Assembly: GCA_963971405.1 (NCBI GenBank)
Contig: OZ020487.1
Coordinates: 42,753,039-42,817,038, forward strand
Source: Psococerastis gibbosa
Taxonomy: Eukaryota; Arthropoda; Insecta; Psocodea; Psocidae
DNA length: 64,000 nt
Reading direction: 5' to 3'
Notes under the pieces: model-generated
What the model was told of the DNA's origin: nothing
Seen by the model: only the letters and a program-made list of their open reading frames with translations
Databases searched by the model: none
Made by a program: the position numbers and the translations under genes
Part shown: piece by piece, positions 22,241-32,825 of the stretch
Layout: each line of letters opens with the position of its first letter
Numbering within the stretch: position 1 is the first letter of the stretch

Positions 22241-23270
22241 ACCCACAACAAACTTAGTTCTGTAAGTCTGCTTAAAAACGCCAAATCTATGCCAAACCTG
22301 CTCCTGGCATGCACATTCAGGAATACAGACGCTTCTTATGTGCGTTGCTAGCCTATAAGAACAATAAATACCATCAGAGCTTTGGGATTTCGCTTTATGG
22401 CAAAATGTTGCGAAAGGAAATTGTAAGAAATACGACCAAAGTACAAGGTGCAAACGCTCAAGGTTTACTTTAATTAACTTGGGTAAATACCAATGCTATA
22501 AGGTATTTTTGCATTTTGATTGGCGCACCCCAAAGCTTGGCGCCCTGGGCAAAAGCTCAGTCTGCCCATATTTTATCGAACAGGGTCTGAGTACCATAAT
22601 AGAAAAAAGAAGAAAGAATACTACAGTATGCATTTATTCTTTAAAATATTCAACTTCGATCTGTTAGTCTGTTTAAAAATGACGCTAAGGGCCCCTCAGC
22701 GTTTTATTCTCTCTCTTTTATCCATCTAAAACGATTTTGGAGTGGGTGCACTTCCATTGAGAAACGTCGTGTTTCCTTAAGATGGCTGTCATCAACTTGA
22801 ATGATAGTAGGTTTCTGTTCTAAATTAAAAGCTCCTGCAGCCATAGCACTAATGTAATAAATAAATTATCTTGGAATAAGTGTAAACTATCGTAAATAAA
22901 CCCCAGGGATTGTAATTTGTTTACCGGGAATTACTGCAGATACAGTAGAACGCCGATTATCCGAACGCCAATTAACCGAATCATCAATTATCCGATTCTG
23001 TCCTAAGCGTAATATTAAGCTTGAGAATGTTGTCTTTACGAGGTTTCTGCAGCAACGATCTATTGGGCAACCGATTTCAGGACCGACTTTAGGTGAAAAG
23101 GCGCGAATGAGTATTATTGTAGAACTGTGTTTGTTAAATACATGTTAATAAAGTTTATTCTATGCGTGACAGTTAATTTTTCTTTATTATCAGTCTATAT
23201 CCGATTATCCGAATTTCGGATTATCCGAATCTACTCCAGTCCCAATCACTTTGGATAGTCGGTGTTCAAC
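22241..23270. other. Unclassified; short local repeats
   Basis: Words such as TTCTGTTAGTCTGCTTAAA recur at 21648, 22258 and 22659. CCGATTATCCGAA-type words cluster at 22953-23230 (GCCGATTATCCGAAC, GGATTATCCGAATC), reminiscent of decayed pogo/Tigger-like ends, but no element boundary is clear. No gene. Confidence 0.35.
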
Positions 23271-23447
23271 TTTTTTTTTTAATAAAATATTAATCGCATA
23301 CAAACAATTTAATAAAAGTATCCGATTAACCTCTTCAGTCGCCTCTGTAGGTTAATACCCGTGTTGAGTTACGACATGTGTCCGATCGCATGGTGTGTAA
23401 AGACTCGCACAAGTACAAGCACGTTACCACTTGGCCATCGAATAAGA
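23271..23447 (-). repeat. SINE family B copy
   Basis: T-run at 23271, then AATCGCATACAAACAATTTAATAAAAGTATCCGATTAACCTCTTCAGTCGCCTCTGTAGG, GTCCGATCGCATGG and TTGGCCATCGAA at the tRNA-like end. Confidence 0.6.
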
Positions 23448-23664
23448 CAAATTGCTTGTCAACAGAAATTTACTGCTGTCTATTGTTGCATTTGCTAGAC
23501 GCAGGTGGAACATTTTTTCGGAGCTCTACTATCTATTAATTATTCATACAAGTAAGCTATAGCAGAGGTGTGGTCCGTGGACCCGGCGCACCTATTCTAG
23601 CACTAAATAGAATTACATTATTTATTCACGTAATTTTTATGATTTTAGTAGGTACTTAGTACTT

Positions 23665-24114
23665 TTAGTAATTTTTCAATGTTACAAATGCCGACAAACA
23701 AGTTTTTATTTCAAGATCTATTGTTGATGTTCCCATACTTTTTTTGCATGAAGAGGAGGGGTGTAGACTAAAAAGGTTTCGGGGGTTTAGGTTTACCATT
23801 GAGACAATGTAACAGGCGAAAACATGACTTAACCAAGTACCGAGTCTTTCAACGGCCTTACGAAATATCCATCTATTGCTGAAAGTTTTGTAAGAAATAA
23901 AATTAATTCTACCAATCATCCAATAGAAAGAATTAAATAATGTTTCCCAATAAATTTCAACGGCAAGACCAAACAAAGCAGGCCGTAAATGATCAAAGTG
24001 ATTTCTCATTGTGTCGATTGATATAGGGTAGGCACAGAGGCCATTGTGGTATCGGGCATTTTGGATTAGTCTTAATTGATCAATGGCTGCCCTGTTTGAT
24101 AAATAGTTCCGCAC
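23665..24114 (-). CDS. Hypothetical 149-residue frame, doubtful
   Basis: It is the longest unclaimed frame outside the retroelement. I recognise no domain. Its middle overlaps a family D fragment (GTTTACCATTGAGACAATG at about 23790), which argues against a conserved gene. No convincing splice sites, start context or polyadenylation signal was seen. Confidence 0.12.
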   Translation of the reverse strand: MRNYLSNRAAIDQLRLIQNARYHNGLCAYPISIDTMRNHFDHLRPALFGLAVEIYWETLFNSFYWMIGRINFISYKTFSNRWIFRKAVERLGTWLSHVFACYIVSMVNLNPRNLFSLHPSSSCKKSMGTSTIDLEIKTCLSAFVTLKNY

Positions 24115-24364
24115 TTTACGGTGAACCTTTATTGATTTTGGCAGCCTAGCTCCTATTCACGTGCTTGGCAAAGAGAGCGAGTTATTTAAATCCTACGGGT
24201 GCACGGCTGAGTCTTTCATCACTCTTTTATTCGCCGTCCACCGAACCTTAAAGGGCAATTTTCAAGGCCTTACTGGGCAAATATAAATCAATTCTGCGTC
24301 TATTATAGATTGTACAAGCAGCTTTGCAGATTTTAAATAGTACCAACGGCCTTACCATGTTGAT

Positions 24365-24712
24365 TCCATGAGAGCAGAACATGTTTCAAACTGCGGCAAA
24401 CTTGGCAGTGTGCACAGCGATGGCAGGGGAACATGGTGGGACATGATAATGTGATAATGCACTGAGACTATACCAGTCAGTCTGAGTGCGTGTCGAGTCC
24501 TGGTCACCTCCGACGTAATCGCGTGACTTTACCATGTTCTCCAAGTGGTTCAAACTCCACTATAATCAGAAGGTCCACCCTGTCAGTCAACTCCCCTTTC
24601 CCCCCGAGGTGAAGGAATCTGCCCTTATGGTGCTTCAAGTTAACAAGCAGACTCACTCCCCCCGCCAGGCTGACGGGGTTGCTTAAACAGAAATGCTGAA
24701 AGCAGGCGTTGG
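24365..24712 (-). repeat. Family C copy, minus orientation
   Basis: Contains CTGGTCACCTCCGACGTAATCG, CCAAGTGGTTCAAACTCC and GTCAGTCAACTCCCC, and ends CTGAAAGCAGGCGTTGG. It lies head to head with the plus-oriented copy at 24765-25030, giving a ~670-bp inverted pair. Confidence 0.6.
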
Positions 24713-24764
24713 AAACAACAAACAAAAGATTTTAAATTGTAACTTAACTTAACGCACCCTAGGG

Positions 24765-25030
24765 GCAGGCTCCTTCACCTCGGGGAGAAGGGGAGTTGTG
24801 GGTGGACCTCCTGATTATAGTGCATTCCGAACCAGTTGGGGAACATAGTAAAGTCACACGATTAATTCGGAGGTGACCAGGGCTTGACACGCACTCAGAC
24901 TAGCATGTGTAGTGTCATCAGGCTATAATATCCCTCCATGTTCCCCTGCCTACGCTGTGTACACTGCCAAGTTTGCCGCAGTTTTGAACAGGCGCTGTCC
25001 TCGAGGATTCAACTTGATATGGCCGTTGAC
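24765..25030 (+). repeat. Family C copy, plus orientation
   Basis: Carries GGCTCCTTCACCTCGGGGAG, GGACCTCCTGATTATAGTGC, GGAGGTGACCAGG, CACACTGCC...TGCCGCAGTTTTGAAC and GAGGATTCAACTTG. It is the inverted partner of 24365-24712. Confidence 0.6.
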
Positions 25031-25089
25031 AGCTATTTCATAATCTCATATAAATATGCAGTTTAAAAACCGTCTAATGAGGAAGCTTA

Positions 25090-25836
25090 ATAATAATAAT
25101 GCGTGTATTTATCAAAAAAACATAACAAATTATACTGAACCGGTGCCACAAAGCCAAAAAGGCGCGTTGGGATCACCACACAATTTTTTACTGTAGTAGG
25201 TTATTTACTAGTTCGTCACACTAACAATATATTTTTTCAAACTGTATCTGTGAGTAGACTTACAATATAGTTCTTAATGATAGACAAGGTAATATTTTCA
25301 TTGTATCCGGCCCTAATCATTTCATTATAGTAACTCAAACCTCTATAGTTGACAGAATTTCTGCTGTGTGTTAATTTGTAATTAGGAACCGTGAGGAATC
25401 CACGTCCTGTTCGCCTAGTACTTATGTTATTAGCTGAAATTCTGTCAACTTGGAAGTTACTCAAGTTACTTACAACCATTGTCAGTAAATTTTTTTTGTA
25501 TAATAGCTCAAATGGCAAAATTCCTAACTTCTTAAATATTACCCTCGTACTAACATTGTAATCTGTTTTATTGAGCATCCTCATGGCAAATTTTTGGCAA
25601 GTAACAATATTTTTAGTTTTTGTAACTCCAGCACCACCCCAAAAACCGATTCCATATTGCAATATACATTGATAAAAAGCATAATAAATAGGTACCATGT
25701 TTTTTGTAGACATGAATTTTCCTAAGTTGTAAAAAAGTAAATTTATAGGTCTTAGCTTTTTATATACGTTATTAACATGTTGATCCCAAGATAATCCATG
25801 TTTTAGTTTTTGACTCCGTTTTGGAGGGACCAACAC
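25090..25836 (-). pseudogene. LINE 3' end: reverse transcriptase C-terminus plus 3'UTR
   Basis: The minus frame 25836-25237 (199 residues) opens with LKHGLSWDQHVNNVYKKL, then YYAFYQCILQYGIGFWGG, then TCQKFAMRML. These are the hallmarks of the region following the YADD palm in non-LTR reverse transcriptases (...W..H......K......L..Y......YG...W). The palm itself is missing, so the copy is 5'-truncated, as usual for LINEs. Downstream (25236-25090) is a 3'UTR with GGTGATCCCAACGCGCC and an ATT-type tail; a second copy of this tail is at 41084-41265. The frame is still open, suggesting moderate age. Confidence 0.7.
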
Positions 25837-27431
25837 CGGAATGACCGTCCTATTTATTATAATGTTTACATAAAGACGACGAAGTCTATTCTCACCAACA
25901 AACTGTTAATTTTCGCAGTGTTTTGTGATGTTCAAGTTGTTTTTTGAGGCGGCCATTAACGTCTGAGGTCTGTTTGGTTAATCAGCCCGGCCCGCAGCGA
26001 CCCTTTCCAACATAAACGTAGGTAACCCTTCAAATACAAGAAGCAGCAAAGAGCGGCGGCTAGAAGGGTTGTAAAATTTTATGCCTTTAATGGCTGGTTC
26101 ACACGTGACTTCCCACCAGAGGTTCCTTCTGCCGTTTGTTTAATAGTATTTTAGGGTGAACTTATCTCTTCAAACCTTCGAGGATAACATGGGCCCGGCA
26201 TTAAGCGAATGAACCGTATTAAAAGATCATAGAAGCAACTAATTCTCTTTGTCCTCGTTGCACTCTCAGAAAACGGAGAAATACGGTAGCCTGGGCATGG
26301 CTAGATGTTGCCATCTTGTCGTTCTCCATTCATTTTGCTAAATTTTGATTTTGCAGACGAGAACTTTATTAACAAATCTGGAAACAGGGGCACCGGGGTC
26401 TCCCCGTGAGAATTTTTTAGAATACATATCAGAAAAATTTGCTTATTCTTTGATAAATCTGTGGGGGGGGGGCAGACCCAGCGAACTCCCCCCCCCCCCG
26501 CGCTTGGCTACGCCACTGATGTAGAGTGTTCAAATTATTGTTCACTTTGACCAGTTGCTGCAAGCTTCCAACATGAAACACTGTGTTTCCACAAGCTATG
26601 CCAATACTCGTAAAATACAAAAGGATAGAATACGGTACGTGTACTTGCATAATATACTGTACATAAAATTGTAGCGTCTTAGAAGACTGCATAACGAATT
26701 CCCCTTTATTTTCGTCTGGGGTAATCGTACATTGCTGGTTTGAAATGCACTTCCGTATACAGACAGAAATTTTTCTATTTGTACGAATAAGAAGGTATCA
26801 AATTGAATTCTCAAGTTGTAGCTTTTGGAATCTTCATAACTTCCAGCACGTTCGAAAAACCCTGTTGGTATACATCGGATAGTTTCCAGGGAACTTTATT
26901 GCATTGCTGAGGAGTCTGCAGCCGGGAAATTGATTTTGGCCGTCCTAAATATTAAAAAAAAACATGGCACACATTAAAGATTTCGCGCTGAAAACTATTA
27001 AAGAACCCTAATTTCTTGATTAATACCCAATTTAAGTTGTTGTGTTTAGCAAAGTAGACGCCATTAGAGATTCTTAAAAAAAAAAAAAAAAATGGACGAC
27101 TGCCCATATCATCGCTTGAGAAGTATCAGTAAAAAATGCATTAAATACAACGACTGTGTTGATTGTACCCGAACCTTTCCGTAAAGAATCATAAGCTACA
27201 TATTAAAGGTCTTAGGTAAGAGATTTCATTTGATGTGTAACTTGACTTATATTTGCATTTGAAAATTTCGAGATATCAACTATGACCCCCAAAAAACCTA
27301 ATTTCCGGCCCCCTGAAAAAATTTAATTTGATCAAAAGATAGTTCAACCCCAACTTACTGTAGTTATTAAGTTTTTTACCCAATCTAAAAATTCCCCATA
27401 ATAACCGAAATTTAGGTTATGGACGGGGGTG

Positions 27432-27433
<2 letters not shown>
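25837..27433. other. No gene seen; G/C-run MITE remnant at ~26460-26520
   Basis: The end CGCTTGGCTACGCCACTG at about 26501-26518 matches the TIR type of the G/C-run MITEs, next to a G-run and C-run, but I could not define its other end. The rest is spacer with an A-run at 27078. Confidence 0.4.
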
Positions 27434-27467
<34 letters not shown>

Positions 27468-27632
27468 GTTAATCCCATACAAACAATTCAATGAATGTAT
27501 CCGATTGACCTCTTCAGTCGCCTCACTAAGTTACCTAATAGGTACTTGTGTCGAATAACGACACGTCTCCGATCCCATGGCGTGTAGAGACTCGCGTATG
27601 TACAAGCACGCTACCACCTGGCCATCGAAGTC
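27434..27632 (-). repeat. SINE family B copy, long T-run
   Basis: T-run of about 28 bases, AAAGGTTAATCCCATACAAACAATTCAATGAATGTATCC, CCTCTTCAGTCGCCTCACTAAG, GTCTCCGATCCCATGGCGTGTAGAGACTC, GGCCATCGAAGTCG. The long homopolymer suggests a fairly recent copy. Confidence 0.65.
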
Positions 27633-27727
27633 GATTACTTTGTACTTAGAATTAAATATTTATATATATAACTATAATAATAATGTCTTGAAGAACTATC
27701 TATGGACCTAGGCCCAATTATAGTGGT

Positions 27728-27925
27728 CCATAGGTCCCTTGTCCACTGCCAACGTCCCCATGAATTTCGGACATTATTTATATTGTTTCTGTATGAATTT
27801 TTGGCCATTGGCAAACTGGTATACGTCCTTAATGTCAACCTACACTGGCTACAAGCGATAATGGAGGACAAGCTGAGACAAGCTTACTATTGACGCAATA
27901 GAAACAGGTGACAGCATGACTAAAC
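27728..27925 (+). repeat. Family D copy, uninterrupted
   Basis: Runs from ATAGGTCCCTTGTCCACTGCCAACGTCCCC through GGCCATTGGCAAACTGG, CTACAAGCGATAATGG and GACGCAATAGAAACAGG. It serves as the intact reference for the copies at 4330 and 7038 that were split by MITEs. Confidence 0.6.
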
Positions 27926-28029
27926 TATGTTCAGATACGAGTCTCTATATTACTATACTGCGAGATCAAAATGTGGAGGATAATTTCGTCCAAGGATGAG
28001 ACGTAATTGATTGCTCAGCGATTGATGTA

Positions 28030-28365
28030 TACTGTATATAAAATTTGAATTTTGAGGGCGTCAGCCCCCCCCCCCCCCCTTAGTAGCCTACCAGGGATGG
28101 ATCCAGCCCAATTTAGTTGTAGGGTCCAAATAGAACATATATTTAACTGGAGCGAAATAAATTAGCTTTCAATAGATTTACTAAATTTTGGGGCAGCTAC
28201 CCCCTGTCCAATTGGGAGTGGGGGTAGTTGTGGGTCAAAATAGAACAAACATTGGAAGCATCGATTAAATTGGAGCGTAATATATTAACATACCATAGAC
28301 ATACTGAATTGGGGGGGGGGGGGGTTATCAACTCCCCTGCCCGCCCCCCCCCCCCCGTATCCGTG
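28030..28365. repeat. G/C homopolymer-rich segment
   Basis: C-runs at 28065 and 28346 and a G-run at 28311-28324 sit among A+T-rich DNA with duplicated words (GGTCCAAATAGAACATATATT, GGTCAAAATAGAACAAACATT). It resembles interiors of the G/C-run MITEs, but no TIR or TSD was found. Confidence 0.4.
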
Positions 28366-28568
28366 CATGTAGTCTACCGTAAAATAGTGGATAATCAATC
28401 CCACAGTGAAGAATGCGTGTCGGCGTCTGAATTTTTGATTATAAGCTCCTACATTATTCTTCGTTTGAATGTAATTACGTCATACTGTATCATTGAAATC
28501 TTACCTGAAAATAAAAAGAAATAGGCATAAGCTGTGTGTATATGGTAAATTTTGAGTACTCCACAACG

Positions 28569-29275
28569 TTAAGGCCAAGCCGGAGAGTTGTGACCTTGAG
28601 CGTTGGGTGTTGAATACATAGAAATATAATAGAACTGGAGCGGTGGCAGCCATAATATGCCTTATGAGGCACCCGTTAACCATAAGCCAACTATCAGAGA
28701 TAAGTACCAACGCAAAGAATATCGAAGTCTTACACAATGCAGCATAGCAAAGTGAATACCTGGACTCGGTCAAAAACTCTGTACTTAGCTTGTGCAGGCT
28801 ACACTGGCAGCCATATTGATAGCGGTCTCCAGCCACGGGATGGTTTAATATCCATTTTATAAACAAAGCCCCGCGTCACGTATACCTGTTCCGTATTTGA
28901 CTTGTATTATTTCAAATAATTGCAGTTTTACCAATTTCTGGCGCTTTACTGTCTAATTTAGTGTTGAGCTTCTGACTGAAGTGCATTTCATTACAAAAGT
29001 TGGAGGTTTTTCTTCCCTGTGGGGCACGTAAAAATGTTCTAAAAGGTATGTTTTTAATTGCTTCATGCACACATTTTAGACCTAATGTACAATTAATATA
29101 TAATAATATGTAATATAATAATTTTTGGTTCAGTCAATAGTGTAAACATGTCTACGCGTATACTATACCCTTCTATCGATTTATACTATGCCCTTGCGGT
29201 TTGAAACATATATTACGAACCCCCTGCAAAGACATTTCCAGGCCAGTTACGTGACCCCCTTCGGTTTGGCCTTAA
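28569..29275 (-). mobile_element. TTAA-flanked TIR element, family G copy 3, inverted
   Basis: 699-bp element (28573-29271) between TTAA at 28569-28572 and 29272-29275. It is the reverse complement of the copy at 840-1526 along its full length. It lies 370 bp upstream of the BEL/Pao element. Confidence 0.75.
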
Positions 29276-29646
29276 CCGAACCACGGGTACCACGGGTGAA
29301 TATGATTCCAATTCTACCCCTGACATCAGACTGGTATAACCTTGAAATTTTAAAATTAGGCCAACAGGGAGACTGCCAGCCACTTTGTTGTTAAAACCAC
29401 GTTGTGGGCTGGTGTGGACGAACCCTGTGATTTCCGGTTTGCAAATTCCCGCGCATAAATCTTGCATTTCCGGTATGAGGGCCAGTGCCTGCATGCATTT
29501 CATTCATTAGGTCATCACTGCCGGACGCAGCGAGCGCCCCCAATCAATATTTCACTGCTGTTGCCCACAGCGGTAATGGAACTCCGACAGCAGTGAACCC
29601 TTAACGTTATCCGTATCGGAATTTCACAAGAGCAAATGGTTAAGTT

Positions 29647-29961
29647 TAGACAAGTCTATGCATGCGGTAGGCGAGCAGACACCAGATACACAAGTTTAGT
29701 TGCAAACTGTCTATCAGAGCACTCGGCAGTGATTTCGGTTTTCTTACCTATAACTTTATTTCATCATCGTATTTAATATCATAATCCGTACCCGTACCTA
29801 GTGACTAACGTAATCACAGACACAAGATAAGAAGCACACAAGGAGCGGCAGAGCACAGAGAGGCCTCTCATCGTCAATAGCCGACCACAAGGGTGAGTGT
29901 TGCAATAGTGTTACAGGCGTCGCCAGGTACGGTCACCTTATTCCTATAGTAATCATTACTA
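29647..29961 (+). repeat. BEL/Pao 5' LTR
   Basis: 315 bp from TAGACAAGTC to AATCATTACTA, identical to the 3' LTR except for G at 29660. The boundaries are fixed by where identity with the other LTR ends and by the AAGTT duplication. It should hold the element's promoter; I cannot place a TATA box or start site with confidence. Confidence 0.95.
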
Positions 29962-29966
29962 TAAGT

Positions 29967-29982
29967 TGGTCCTTCATTAAAT
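29967..29982 (+). promoter_or_regulatory. Candidate primer binding site
   Basis: TGGTCCTTCATTAAAT begins 5 bases after the 5' LTR. A primer site starting TGG here would pair with the CCA end of a tRNA. I cannot say which tRNA matches. Confidence 0.4.
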
Positions 29983-30066
29983 TACGCGTTTTACAGTCTA
30001 TTTACGTTTTATATCAAAAATTTCCGTTTCTTTTTCTGGTGTCTAGCTCGCAGCTGTTTACATGCT

Positions 30067-30342
30067 ATGGCTCTCTCTGCTCAAGACTTGTTAGCGATTC
30101 AGAAGGCCGAGCTAGATGATTTGTCGTTGAGGCTCACAACGGTTAGGGACGCTGTTGTGAACTACTCCCGAGTCAAAGTGGCACTAATTAAAGCGAAACT
30201 GGACCTTGCTTACAATTTGCGGGGGGAACTGACGCAAATTCAAAGAGATATACGTGTCATTAATGCTTCTGTACCAGACCCTGATGACCGCCTTGACATT
30301 ATCAAAAGTGTAAAGGATTTTGACTCCATGATTGAGACAATA
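30067..30342 (+). pseudogene. gag-pol 5' part, interrupted by insertion
   Basis: The ATG at 30067 is 105 bases after the LTR and opens a frame of 92 codons up to the insertion. The peptide is rich in heptad-like leucine, lysine and glutamate patterns (KAELDDLSLRL, KAKLDLAYNL, GELTQIQRDI), consistent with the coiled N-terminus of BEL/Pao Gag. Inside the insert two more codons are read before TAG at 30349-30351, so this allele would make a short truncated Gag. The codon at 30340-30342 is in phase with GAA at 46835, where the frame resumes. Confidence 0.85.
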
Positions 30343-30775
30343 CCCGTATAGCACAGATTGGCTCGAAACACGATCGTGATGCGCTCGGACCTGGAGCGTA
30401 ATGTGATCGGAATGAGAGCGCAAGCAGCTCGCGATCACTATCAAATTAGGAGTTATGACCGCTTTGTGCGCAGTTTCGCTCCTGTGCGGCCGAACCAGTT
30501 CCGCACCTCCGAGCCGATCGCGAGACGATTTCGCTCCTATCCTGATCACCTCCCGCTGCTGCATAATGTTACTGCGCTCCTATTGCGATCGTCTCATGCT
30601 TCTCTTCCGCGCCTTCTTTGATCATATTATGCTTCTATTATGAGTGACTCGCGATGCTATTTTAATCTTATTATGCTGCTATTATGAGCGACTTGCGATG
30701 CTATTTTAATCATATTATGCTGCTATTATGAGCGACTCTCGATGCTATTTTAATCATATTATGCTGCTATAGTAT
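30343..30775. repeat. Left end of the giant insert: TIR, subterminal motifs and 44-bp tandem repeats
   Basis: After the TIR the sequence is rich in GATCG, GCGCTC and TTTCGCTCCT words to about 30610. From 30621 a 44-bp unit (TTATGCTGCTATTATGAGCG / ACTTGCGATGCTATTTTAATC) repeats about 3.5 times to 30775. Base composition is markedly more G+C-rich than the interior up to ~30620. Frames at 30358-30643 follow these repeats and are not genes. Confidence 0.75.
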
Positions 30776-30839
30776 GACCCTCTCATGACTGTAATGTGCA
30801 CCTATTCTAATCGCTTTCCGAGCCTGCCTTAATCTTGTC

Positions 30840-32447
30840 ATGCAGATGGTAGGATTTTTAATTACTACAAAAAACTTTTATTGTAGAAAAATAGTTTTTA
30901 TTACGGTATGCAATAAGAAAGAAACAGATTACATAGCACTTTAATATTCAATACATACAAATAAATAGAACCCACTGAAATACTGAAATAAATCGTACTT
31001 ACAGTACAAGTTCTTACTTAGCAGGCACGAGAAATACGCATGCCACAACAAATATTTCCGTAAATTTTTTTCTAACTTATTTTTTGACAATTAAATGTAT
31101 ACCAGTGACGGTAAAACATAGGATCTAAATGAAAATGACACATGTTATACTTAAAACGTAAGGCTAAGGCTACTGACAGTGATTCTCCCACTTCCAAATT
31201 TTCATTTTAGCCTATTTCAATTTAAATATTATTTGATTGGAAATATCAGCCCAGAGTGGAAATGAAATCATATTGAGCTTATTTGCTTTTTGAGTTCTAT
31301 TTGAACTACCGATTGAGATATCCACGTCATCATAGTGATGATAATATACTGTACAGTAGTCAGTAATATCATACAGTGCACTTAATATCAGAATAGTCTA
31401 CTTGACAGTTCTTTCATTTCTTTATTACTATTTATAAAAGGTTAAATCGAGTACAAACAATTTAATGAATGTAGACCTATCATTGGTATATTGTAATATT
31501 TAAACATAAAATGTGCTTTACAAGCCAGCTTAATATTTCTTTTTCTTGTTTAGTATAATTAAGGCTGCATTGAAGAAAAAAAATGTAGATACAGTGAGCC
31601 TATGAGCTATGAGCCTATGGCCCTCTCTTACACCCAACTATACATATCAACGACAGTTTAATTGCAATGTAGGTTAACAATAATAACAGGCCTACAATAA
31701 GTTTGTATTGTACATTTTACTGTCATTTTTCACCCATTTTAACCATCAAATTTAAATTCATGGGAACAAATCTTTCTTTTCCCTACTACTAAAAATGACG
31801 TTTTTATGAAAAAAATAATTTTAAGGGGGATAAAATAAATCTGATAGGTAATGTTTTAAAATAGATTTTCTAACATTGTCAAGTAGCCTCTTTGTTAACA
31901 CTACCCTTACTACTACTGTTTTTCTAATCATAAATATTCTTAAACTCCCCTTGTTTGCCATATATACTGTAAATAGTGCAAATATATATATATTCTTATA
32001 ATTCTGCGGTATGTATATTGTAACCTAAAAAAATACTGAGCATAATCAAGGATAACAAGATATATATATGATATCATATATGCAGTATATCATCAGGCAA
32101 AGGTTGGTAGAAAGCATATCATACACCTTACAAAATTACACTCGTTCTGTGGCGGCTGCATAAAAGTCTGACACGATTGCAAAGTCAATTTTTTTCAGGA
32201 GACGTGATAGGGTACCCAAAAACAGTCAACATTACATGTTAAAGAAAATGACATAGATTATACTGTTGGCTAAACATTATTAAAAACATTACTACAGCAA
32301 AAACTAGATTTACCTAGGCCTATTCTACCGTGCTAAGCTTAACCTAACACCAACCATAAAAACGAATAAAACGTTTTTGTTAATCTGAATCATGGATTTG
32401 ACACTACTTGAGGACTATTGGTTGGTAGAAATAGTTAGTTAGGGCAC
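30840..32447. other. Insert interior, no gene seen
   Basis: A+T-rich. A short SINE B fragment (AAAGGTTAAATCGAGTACAAACAATTTAATGAATG) lies at 31437-31472, and AT microsatellites occur near 31981 and 32061. No frame resembles a transposase. Confidence 0.4.
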
Positions 32448-32825
32448 TTAAAGGGCCAGCCGGAGTCGGCCATATTCCATTTTTGGTTCAAACTTCAATT
32501 TATCATGAACTATGGAATGCAGAACAATGAAAAAATGCAGAATCGCAAGAAGAATTTTTTCTCCTAATTTTGATATATAGTATGTGGCCCCCAATTCGCC
32601 ACAGTTAATGAACTCCTTCAACTTGAACTCCTGAGTGACCGTTATTTTTTGCGTATCAAGTTCACTAACTATAGCCGATCGGTATTGATAATTGCAACAT
32701 ACTATGTATCAAAATTAGGAGAAAAAATTCTTCTTGTGTTTTTGTTTTTTGTTTGCGTTCCATATTACATGAGAAATTGAAGTTTGCACAGAAATGGAAT
32801 ATCGGTGACTTCGGTTTGCTCTTAA
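32448..32825. mobile_element. TTAA-flanked foldback MITE inside the giant insert
   Basis: 370-bp element (32452-32821) between TTAA at 32448-32451 and 32822-32825. Arms of ~125 bp are inverses: left AGGGCCAGCCGGAGTCGGCC, with AGAATTTTTTCTCCTAATTTTGATA near 32552 mirrored near 32707. The GGCCAGCCGGAG end resembles the family G end (GGCCAAGCCGGAG), suggesting the same transposase class. The minus frame 32665-32871 overlaps it and is incidental. Confidence 0.75.

Noticed and set aside
22953-23240. pogo/Tigger transposon
   Set aside because: CCGATTATCCGAA-type words are suggestive, but no paired ends, TA duplication or transposase could be placed.
30358-30643. Frames at the left end of the giant insert
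   Set aside because: They follow GATCG-rich subterminal repeats and the 44-bp array, with no protein-like features.
30620-30775. CRISPR-like array
   Set aside because: The 44-bp units are contiguous tandem repeats without unique spacers, and the DNA is clearly eukaryotic.
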